From contig OX365949.1 of the NCBI GenBank assembly GCA_947247005.1, positions 506,001 to 570,000 on the forward strand: a stretch of DNA of 64,000 bases. The letters are read 5' to 3'. The position numbers were made by a program, and so were the translations under genes. Source of the DNA: Spisula solida (Eukaryota; Mollusca; Bivalvia; Venerida; Mactridae). Below, in pieces: positions 59,301-64,000 of this stretch; position 1 is the stretch's first letter; each line of letters opens with the position of its first letter. The notes beneath the pieces were generated by a model. It ran no database searches, was not told where the DNA came from, and worked only from the letters and a program-made list of their open reading frames with translations.

Positions 59301-62300
59301 CGTTATAGGTTACATGGTTATAAGATATAGAAACAAGAGCACCGCCTTGGGGGTGCAGACGCTCATTAGATCATTGTCACTGTAAAAAAGGCCCATTACC
59401 CTTGCATAAAGTAGGGCAGTGTTATGAGTGAGGTATTGATGGTGAAAAAAGGGGCAATAACTCTTGCAAAATGCTGATCAGAGTTATGGGTCATGCTTGC
59501 CATGGTCAGGTATTGATCGTAAATAAGTGTTAAAAGTTTCAAAGCAATAGCCCACATAATGTATGAGAAAAGTGACCCTCAACACAAAACTTAACCAAGG
59601 AACTTTCTGAGTCCAAAAAGGGGAAATAAATCTCGCAAAATGCTGATCAGAGTTATGGTTCTTGTTTGACATGGTCAGGTGTTAGTGGTGAACAAGTGTT
59701 AAAAGTTTCAAAGCAAAAGCCCACATAATGTATGAGAAAAGTGACCCTCAACACAAAACTTAACCAAGGAACTTTCTGAGTCCAAAAAGGGGAAATAACT
59801 CTCGCAAAATGCTGATCAGAGTTATGGTTCTTGCTTGACATGGTCAGGTGTTGGTGGTGAACAAGTGTTAAAAGTTTCAAAGCAATAGCCCAAATAGTGT
59901 ATGAGAAAAGTGGACCTAAACACAAAACTTAACCAAGGAACTTTCTGAGTCCAAAAAGGGGAAATAAATCTCGCAAAATGCTGATCAGAGTTATGGTTCT
60001 TGTTTGACATGGTCAGGTGTTAGTGGTGAACAAGTGTTAAAAGTTTCAAAGCAAAAGCCCACATAATGTATGAGAAAAGTGACCCTCAACACAAAACTTA
60101 ACCAAGGAACTTTCTGAGTCCAAAAAGGGGAAATAACTCTCGCAAAATGCTGATCAGAGTTATGGTTCTTACTTGACATGTTCAGGTGTTGATGGTGAAC
60201 AAGTGTTGAAAGTTTCAAAGCAATATCCCATGTAGTGTATGAGCAAAGTGAACCTAAACACAAAACTTAACCAAGGAATTTTCTAAGTCCAATAAGGGGC
60301 AATAACTCATGCACAATGCAGATCAGAGTTATGGTTCTTGCTTGACATGATCAGGTGTTGATGGTGGACAAGTGTTGAAAGTTTCATAGCAATAACTCTG
60401 ATAGTTTAGGAGAAGAGTAGACCTAAACGCAAAACTTAACCAAGGCATTTTACTTTCTAAGTCCAAAAAGGGGCAATAATTCTTACAAAATGCAAATCAG
60501 AGTTATGGGTCTTGCTTTACAGGCTCAGGTATTGATGGTGAACAAGTGCTGCAAGTTTCAAAGCAATAGCTATGATAGTTTATGAAAAAGGTTTACCTTA
60601 ACAGAAAACTTAACCAAGCAACGCCGACACCGACGCCGATCAAGTGATGACAATAACTCATCTTTTTTTCAAAAATCAGATGAGCTAAAAATGACATGAA
60701 ACGCTGGATAAAAATAAGACATCTTTGTTATTTATTTCACAAAATGTACACGTATTTGACCTTACACCATAGTTAAGGATATAGTACTATTTGTGTCCTG
60801 TTCACTAAGTTAACTGCGTAATCGTATATGTGTATCGTGTCTGGTTTAAACTGGTTTGATACAGGTTCTATGCTGTATTTACAGAAAACAGACCAAGGAC
60901 ACCAAATATCATTTTGTTAAATTTCTGGACAAAAAAACAACACAATAATCATTCCGGTTAATTCTAAAATGACCCTCGTGCTCTGTTTTTTTAATTAATT
61001 GTGCTATACCTTAATTCAAAATATATCTGACTGTAGTGTCTTTGTCGCTTTCAAGAAAAAAAACCATGACATGAACCATAATGTCGCATATATTGCTTAT
61101 GTAAACGGCATGAAGATGTTGCGTTTCTTTCCCTTTGTTACTATTGAACGACTTCGCTACTCTCCTTCGATTCTGATTTCTCAATAAAATATTACGATTA
61201 GGTGAAAAAAACTATTTTATTTTAGGCTCTACCAACCGAGACCTATAGTGCCCATACTGAATGTTTCTTCTTTTTCGTAAATATTGACACATGGTTCGTA
61301 ATATATATATTTAGTGTCCCTGACATTTAAAAGCTTAAATTTCCTATTTAGCATTGGTTCACTAGTTTTACCCAATACATATACTGTATACTTGAAAAAG
61401 CGGTGATGCAATGATTGCGTTATACAGGGTAATAAAAAAGTTCATTCTCAATATTCAAATTTCAGTAGAATAATTCTGGCCTCGGTTAAAAGCTAAAGGG
61501 CTTTACCAATGTTCTAATCTTAAAATGGCATGAAATGAAGCCAAGTTTAGAAATCAAAATTGTTTACAACGTACATAGCTCAAATAACACTTGATATTAA
61601 CTTAGATTATGAGAACACACTTTGTGAACACCCTGTATATGTGTTCTCGTACCTGGCTAGTGTCACTCGAACTAAGACCTACAAAATCTTACCAACGATA
61701 GAGTAGAGTTGAGTTGTGGTTAAGGATTTTAATTCAAAGGCCAAATTTGTAATCCTTCTTTATCCTTCTTCAAACGATTTATACCATTGAAATAATATAA
61801 ACTTTGTTAATCGATGTAAGTATGATAAATGAATTGATTGTTTCAAACTTATTGTAAGTAAATCTTATTTGCTAGCAAACATTTCTACGGAGTGCGAAAA
61901 CTGCCATTCCGAATGTCGTACTCCTGACTGCTATACACGTAAATGCCGTACTTCCTGCCGAGCATAGCATTTCTGCTGATATATGGCAGACATACGAACG
62001 CCTGCATCTGTATTTGATCCCGGATCGCCAGATAAGTCGACAAGCGCTAGATAACCATTTATAGCTAAGGGGCGTAATGAAATGTGTCCGTTCTAATAAT
62101 AGTAGCTATTTGATACATGTGTTTTCATACCAAATATTTTATGGAAGACATTACAACAGCGTACTAACCTTTCCTGAAGATTTAATTCCTTTCCATATAC
62201 AAGCATACACGATACACCAGGCAAACAAAAGACACAACAACATCTTCCATTTGATACCATCAGGTGAGTCCAGGCCAGGAGAAACATCTAGGGCGTTTCT

Positions 62301-62641
62301 GTACCAGAAATATGACGTAGAACCGCCTTTTACGCATTCTTCAATTTCCACAGTCTTGTTCTCCGCCTCGTTGAATTCTGTGGGACACGTTGCCCATGGC
62401 AACGGACTTTGGAACGAATGAAACAGGTAGAAGAAACACCACATGATTATGGCATTGTAGTAGATGGCGACATTAAATGACGTCACAGCGCTTGCCATAC
62501 CTATCCCGCCAAGTAATGGATTGATCTCATTCCAGACGATAACAGTCCCTTTCTGCATCCGTTGCCCAATAGCGAACTCCAGGTACAAGATAGGCATACC
62601 CTCAGCAAACAACATGATGAAATACGGAATGAGAAACGCCC
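32016..62641 (-). CDS. SLC6 Na+/Cl- dependent neutral amino-acid transporter (B0AT/XTRP3-like), 8 exons, 5' incomplete
   Basis: Exons in coding order: 62169-62641, 47442-47552, 45556-45797, 42118-42307, 36508-36718, 34216-34375, 33677-33839, 32016-32339. All junctions are GT-AG and in phase, giving 624 residues ending in TAA. TM2 to TM12 are present; TM1 and the N-terminus are on exon(s) above 64000. Branch-specific matches to SLC6A15-A20 include [44 protein letters not shown] with AFSSYN, and VLGFKA. In TM8 it has LGMGSEF where the amine/GABA branch has LGLDSQF. The external loop after TM3 has two Cys around an NKT sequon; the loop before TM8 has four more sequons. The cytoplasmic tail is about 75 residues and hydrophilic. 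It is expected in the plasma membrane, importing neutral amino acids or imino acids with Na+; the exact substrate cannot be read here. Introns reach 14.6 kb. Confidence 0.93.
32679..32710 (+). mobile_element. Mariner-like terminal repeat, solo
   Basis: ACGAGGGATGATCCAGAATT is nearly identical to the end at 62671. No partner end was found. It is in a gene 2 intron. Confidence 0.45.
33056..33292 (-). repeat. Dispersed repeat family R, copy e
   Basis: Best-preserved copy: GTCGGACAGGGAAAACC, AACCAGCCGAGCACC, AAGGCACGACGCC, then AAGCTGAATGCCCTAGCTGA, ATGACCTAGTTTCAAC and AACTGAAATACCTGGTTTTA. It supplies the comparison for the 36-bp minisatellite. Confidence 0.8.
33677..33839 (-). CDS. Gene 2 exon: SLC6 TM11
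   Basis: Reads [40 protein letters not shown], then [15 protein letters not shown]. The F-x-x-DI-x-x-M-x-G-x-x-P...W...P pattern is typical of TM10-TM11 in SLC6. Donor GTAAGT. Confidence 0.94.
34216..34375 (-). CDS. Gene 2 exon: SLC6 TM9-TM10
   Basis: Reads [20 protein letters not shown], then [20 protein letters not shown] and [13 protein letters not shown]. It matches the SGNYW-x-x-x-FD...E...YG layout of TM9-TM10. Acceptor ATTTCAG, donor GTAAGT, phases agree on both sides. Confidence 0.94.
35245..35455 (+). repeat. Dispersed repeat family R, copy f
   Basis: GGGTCATTCAGCTAG, CGACAGCTTGGACTTGGGCG, GGGCATTGTGC, TTTTCTGTGCTCGGCTGGTT and CTGTCTGACTTAATAT in the same order as the other + strand copies. 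In the intron between the exons at 34216 and 36508. Confidence 0.75.
36508..36718 (-). CDS. Gene 2 exon: SLC6 TM8 region
   Basis: Reads [40 protein letters not shown], then [19 protein letters not shown]. The SG-x-GLAF-I-x-FT and PFW-x-x-x-FF signatures are unmistakable SLC6. It ends in phase 1 (G|GTAAGG). Confidence 0.95.
36800..37084. mobile_element. Fold-back element with terminal and inner inverted repeats
   Basis: The outer arms TCCCGAAACAACGCTTCTCA and inverse TCCCGATACACCGCTTTTCA enclose an inner pair (CCGTCAGAGAAGTGTTCTAT with its inverse). The left arm is expanded into 35-bp tandem units (CAGTTCCACGTTATGTATTC...). It starts about 80 bp upstream, in coding sense, of the exon at 36508-36718. 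Confidence 0.75.
38090..38200 (+). repeat. Dispersed repeat family R, copy g (3' half)
   Basis: TTGTTCAGTTGAGCATTGTG, TGTTTTCTATGCTCGGCTAG, and CTGTCTGACTTAATATTATC match the other copies. More weakly related core text lies at 38340-38430. Confidence 0.65.
39118..39200 (+). repeat. Short ACCGAAATGC tandem repeat
   Basis: About six imperfect 11-bp units of ACCGAAATGCA. A simple microsatellite in a gene 2 intron. Confidence 0.7.
39571..41973. repeat. 70/76-bp satellite array, interrupted
   Basis: The left block (39571-40165) is built of 76-bp units that carry CTAGCCTAAGGGTAG; the last unit before the interruption and nearly all after it are the 70-bp form with CTAGGGTAG. In the right block a 36-bp short unit (GCTTAGAAACAGCTAGGG) recurs every 246 bp (about 40996, 41242 and 41488). 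A 620-bp fold-back element sits at 40166-40785. In the intron between the exons at 42118 and 36508. Confidence 0.95.
40166..40785. mobile_element. Fold-back DNA transposon with 8-bp target duplication (hAT-like size)
   Basis: Ends CACAGGCCCTCGATGCGATG and its exact inverse. Target duplication GCTTAGAG at 40158-40165 and 40786-40793. Long inner arms (for example ATATCCGAACGCAAACAGTC and inverse) extend for about 200 bp each to near the centre at 40366-40460. The right arm contains about 140 bp (around 40587-40730) that the left arm lacks. No coding capacity. An 8-bp duplication is typical of hAT elements; the terminal sequence is not a textbook hAT end. Confidence 0.85.
42118..42307 (-). CDS. 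Gene 2 exon: SLC6 extracellular loop 4
   Basis: Codes the large loop between TM7 and TM8: [20 protein letters not shown], then [14 protein letters not shown] and [13 protein letters not shown]. Four sequons are visible (NMT, NAT, NVS, NCS). Family members have a loop of similar length but variable sequence, so the assignment rests on phase, position and the flanking exons. Confidence 0.88.
42308..45555 (-). other. Intron of gene 2
   Basis: It contains an inverted repeat at 42513-42587 (CCCGTCCCCAAATCT / AGATTTGGGACGGG), a B-box-like GGTTCGACCCC near 42431 without a convincing tRNA around it, and the small TIR element at 43686-43932. No further exon is seen. Confidence 0.5.
43686..43932. mobile_element. 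Small TIR element (about 247 bp)
   Basis: Left TAAGGCCAAAAATTAAATAG and right inverse TAAGACCAAAAATAAAATAG, extending inward as GTTTCCCCTACCCG-like arms. A miniature inverted-repeat element with no coding capacity; class not assigned. Confidence 0.7.
45556..45797 (-). CDS. Gene 2 exon: SLC6 TM6-TM7
   Basis: Reads [20 protein letters not shown], then [15 protein letters not shown] (unwound TM6 with the ion/substrate site), [20 protein letters not shown] and [10 protein letters not shown]. It is closest in pattern to B0AT proteins. It ends in phase 2 at CA|GTGAGT. Confidence 0.95.
47442..47552 (-). CDS. Gene 2 exon: SLC6 TM5
   Basis: Exactly 37 codons: [20 protein letters not shown] then [17 protein letters not shown], a diagnostic SLC6 segment (V-x-x-TATFPY...LKGA-x-DG). 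Preceded by ATTGCAG and followed by GTAAAT. A 39-bp minisatellite begins about 38 bp upstream of its acceptor. Confidence 0.95.
47591..48088. repeat. 39-bp minisatellite, about 12.8 units
   Basis: Monomer GACTTAGCCGAAACGCCCAG then ACGTAAACGACATTCAGTT. 39 is a multiple of three, so both strands read open (not genes). The first unit has CAGCCG and the last CAGCTG where all inner units have CAGACG or CAAACG/CAAGACG variants. It starts about 38 bp from the exon at 47442-47552, on its acceptor side. Confidence 0.95.
48500..49432 (+). repeat. Dispersed repeat family R, copy h, split by an insertion
   Basis: The left part (about 48500-48568, TTGTTCGGTTGTAAATG...CATTGTGCATTG) and right part (49376-49432, TGTTTTCTGTCCTCGGCGGG...CTGTCCGACC) rejoin into a normal + strand copy if the element at 48569-49375 is removed. 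Confidence 0.7.
48569..49375. mobile_element. TA-flanked TIR element (Tc1/mariner-type insertion), 807 bp
   Basis: The left end AAGGGTGTAAATAAAGTTCG and the inverse of the right end AAGGGTGTAAAGAAAGTTCG agree over about 27 bp with one mismatch. TA flanks both sides (48567-48568 and 49376-49377). The inside is AT-rich with no recognisable transposase. It lies in the 14.6-kb intron of gene 2. Confidence 0.75.
49440..51100 (-). other. Part of the 14.6-kb intron of gene 2, nothing recognised
   Basis: AT-rich DNA. An open frame at 50373-50627 has no family signature and I do not call it. No RNA or complete element is seen. Confidence 0.5.
51108..52087 (+). mobile_element. SINE-like bivalve element A with 145-bp tandem core
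   Basis: Starts ACAAGAGGGCCCAAAGGGCC (a small hairpin) then GGTCGCTCACCTG, holds about five 145-bp units (GACCCAATATCGAACTTGAC...TGTGACCTCTACAGACTACA), then GGACGGACGGAC, CAGGTGAGCT and a 13-base A run. The A tail suggests retroposition. No coding capacity. Confidence 0.75.
52607..53805. repeat. 20-bp TG-rich minisatellite, about 60 units
   Basis: Monomer GTGTGATGTGTGTCTTGTAT. A few units carry ACGTG or TACG variants in clusters (52730-52790, 52985-53100). The minus strand reads open for 420 codons of Thr-His repeats only because of the repeat; it is not a gene. Confidence 0.95.
54707..54843. mobile_element. Small TIR element (137 bp) beside a tRNA-like fragment
   Basis: Ends CAGGGCTGGTATTCAATATT and inverse CAGGGGTGGTATTCAATATT. 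No matching 8-bp flank. Immediately to the right the minus strand reads a tRNA-like 5' half (see 54844). Confidence 0.65.
54844..54885 (-). pseudogene. tRNA-like 5' half fragment (tRNA-Asp-like)
   Basis: The minus strand reads GCGCAGTTGGTAGAGTGTTA (A-box-like D arm) followed by GCTTGTCACACTAATGATC, which resembles an anticodon arm with GUC. The T arm and acceptor 3' half are missing, replaced by the TIR element at 54707-54843. It is probably SINE- or tRNA-derived, not functional. Confidence 0.4.
55861..56985. repeat. 44-bp minisatellite, about 25 units
   Basis: Monomer GTATGGAACGCGATTTGGAA then CCTCTGGAGACCCGTGTTGGTGAA (written here in two parts). Both the first and the last unit read AACGCTGTT where inner units read AACGCGATT. 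In the large intron of gene 2. Confidence 0.95.
57490..57669 (-). mobile_element. tRNA-derived SINE
   Basis: The minus strand starts GCCACCTCGATAGCCTAGTG (A box TAGCCTAGTGG), then GGTTCGATCC (B box) about 40 bp on. The ends do not pair as an acceptor stem, so it is not an intact tRNA. The body continues with ATACCAAAGACGAAATAAAA and CCCTTGCTAGACTCTAGCTC, a layout common in mollusc SINEs. Confidence 0.65.
57964..58150 (+). repeat. 23-bp tandem repeat carrying perfect CRE palindromes
   Basis: About seven units of ATACGATGGAAAGATGACGT-CAT. TGACGTCA is perfect at 57982-57989, 58005-58012, 58028-58035, 58051-58058 and 58123-58130, and TGGCGTCA at 58074-58081. In the large intron of gene 2. Confidence 0.9.
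58672..59060 (-). repeat. Duplicated segment followed by GGACGGAC repeats
   Basis: Two related segments (CGGCCAAACAGCGCGTTCTG at about 58691 and CGGCCAAACAGAGCGTTTTG at about 58848) lie roughly 160 bp apart. They are followed by ACAAAGAGGGGACGGACGGG-type units repeated four times (58915-59050). Possibly a decayed SINE-like element. Confidence 0.6.
59333..60691 (+). mobile_element. SINE-like bivalve element B with 169-bp tandem core
   Basis: Starts ACAAGAGCACCGCCTTGGGG (hairpin with GTGC), then GACGCTCATTAG; holds about seven units of 169-174 bp beginning GATCAGAGTTATGGTTCTTG (near 59479, 59652, 59821, 59991, 60160, 60329 and 60503); ends ACGCCGACACCGACGCCGAT...AGATGAGCTAAAAA. Open frames in the units are by-products of repetition. 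Confidence 0.8.
61421..61639. mobile_element. Small TIR element (219 bp), mariner-like ends
   Basis: TATACAGGGT at the left and its inverse ACCCTGTATA at the right, with less well matched inner arms (AAAAAAGTTCATTCTC / CACAAAGTGTGTTCTC). No coding capacity. Confidence 0.6.
62169..62641 (-). CDS. Gene 2 exon: SLC6 TM2-TM4
   Basis: After TTTTCAG it reads (G)[36 protein letters not shown], a third helix with [41 protein letters not shown], and TM4 ([20 protein letters not shown]). It starts in phase 1, so the missing upstream exon ends in G of the TM1-TM2 GGG-A-F motif. The donor is GTTAGT. Confidence 0.94.
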
Positions 62642-64000
62642 CTGAAAATAAACAACATATCGTATAAATATACGAGGGGTGATCCAGAATTACGTGAACT
62701 TCTACTCTAATTCAAAACCCATTTTATACTTATATGTACAAATTTGTGGAAAATGTAATATTGATAATTAAGGCACAAGTAAACAAAATTTCATTCGGGT
62801 ATGATCATAGACGTATGCGGCATCGTAACAATAATAAATACTTCAGTGGCAGAGGCAAGACAATTGGACATACCCAAGTCCCAGTGAGGGTCTTTAAAAA
62901 GTACATAATATATACATATATTGCAAACAAATGTGTATTTCGTTCTGAAATAAAATCAGTGATAGTCATTTTGTATAATGTTGTGACGACTCAATTTAAG
63001 TTTTCTTCAATAATAATACATTTGTATCTCCCAAATTGAATCGTCTTATTGCTTTAATTATAAGTATTCCCTTTTTGCGTTCGATTCAGACAGTTGTAGT
63101 ATTGGGTCATTTGTTTTTGCCCCTGCGTAATTGGCCAATTACTTTCGGCCTCGAGGGAAGAGACTGAACGTTTATATGATACAAGGAATCCGGGCGGGCT
63201 GTCCTAGCTCTTTCCGAATAGACCTTTGGCGGTGTATAGAACCGATACAAGCGATACTACTATTCCTGTTGAACTCCCGAATAGCTACGACTGCTGATTA
63301 CGAGGGACCCCATCCTTCTACACAACAATTTCCACTTGGGTTGTGTCCCTTACTTGGTATCAGTCGATAAAAAAATCAGTAGTACGGCAATTATTACCCA
63401 TAAAATATCGTTTGATATTTTTTTACCAAAGAAAGTCATTAAAATAATACAAAACCGAATATAAATACTAGTACGCAAGTACTGTGATCTCGTCAGTTAA
63501 TATCTAAACGTTGAATGCATAAAATCATGTAAAGCATGTTCGGTTTTAAATAATTTAAAACGTTTAAATATGCAAATAATATTGCATTACGTACACTAGG
63601 TATTAAAAGGAATAATAATATAATAGAGTAATAATGTAATAGATTATATATAATTTTAATAGTTTTCGTGTACGGAGAAAAATAACATAAAATTGGCAAA
63701 TTAACAAATCTATAATATGATATATAGGGTACCATATCTCGTTATAACTCACTACAAATTATAAAGTATTTAATACGGATTTGGATCTATACTTAGGATA
63801 ATAAGCCCGTAAGTTTATTAGTAAGGTTGAACTTGGACTTTGTATTGTATGGTGTTCAGTGAACATAAACAATATTCAATTGTTTTCGTCAACAATTTAG
63901 GTCATTTTTTCAACACTTTTAATCACATTGGGCGTTCAGTTCACCTATCATATTCGCCAGTGTTTGACTTTGGACCACTTGATCCCGTTGCCAAACTAAA
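62642..64000 (-). other. Intron of gene 2 running out of the window
   Basis: No TM1 exon (no VGLGN-x-WRFPY-like text) is seen on the minus strand, so the first exon(s) lie above 64000. A GC-richer island at 63117-63370 stands out in the AT-rich background but matches nothing I recognise. Confidence 0.6.
62671..62700 (+). mobile_element. Mariner-like terminal repeat, solo
   Basis: TACGAGGGGTGATCCAGAAT matches the end at 32679. Its outer edge is 29 bp from the splice acceptor of the exon at 62169-62641. No second end was found. Confidence 0.5.

Overview
The window looks like AT-rich nuclear DNA of a lophotrochozoan animal, most likely a bivalve mollusc. It has short exons with GT-AG introns, very long introns, and a high load of small transposons, SINE-like elements and minisatellites. 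The species cannot be told from the sequence. Two protein-coding genes can be assembled exon by exon with matching splice phases. Both are truncated at the 5' end because their first exons are not visible.

Gene 1 (+ strand, 3767-25512, 14 exons, 738 residues, normal stop) is a 'nose resistant to fluoxetine' (NRF-6)-type protein. It has an extracellular NRF domain with the Cys-Val-Pro-x-Ser-Cys motif, a first membrane helix, a long acidic loop, and a multi-pass acyltransferase-3 (AT3) domain. Its frame and splice sites are intact. Three positions usually conserved and thought functional in AT3 proteins are changed: RX10H to RX10Q, RXXR to KXXR, and the Asp of DMQF to Thr. It may be a pseudoenzyme or a specialised transporter/receptor-like member.

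Gene 2 (- strand, 62641 down to 32016, 8 exons visible, 624 residues, normal stop) is a Na+/Cl- coupled SLC6 transporter. It is closest in motif to the neutral amino-acid branch (B0AT/XTRP3, SLC6A15-A20). The N-terminal exon with TM1 lies above position 64000. The genes are convergent, tail to tail, about 6.5 kb apart. Nothing in the sequence links their functions.

Layout: 1-3766 flank with a TIR transposon and dispersed repeats; 3767-25512 gene 1; 25513-32015 AT-rich intergenic DNA with no gene seen; 32016-62641 gene 2, whose introns hold five large tandem arrays (70/76 bp, 39 bp, 20 bp, 44 bp, and a 23-bp array carrying perfect TGACGTCA palindromes); 62642-64000 intron of gene 2.

The most interesting structure is in the repeats. 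A 620-bp fold-back element sits in a satellite with an exact 8-bp target duplication. A dispersed repeat family (at least eight copies) is twice split by younger TIR elements and appears to be the source of a 36-bp minisatellite. Several repeat ends lie within 9-30 bp of splice acceptors. Two minisatellites carry one variant in their outermost units and another inside. Two SINE-like elements share ends but have unrelated tandem cores.
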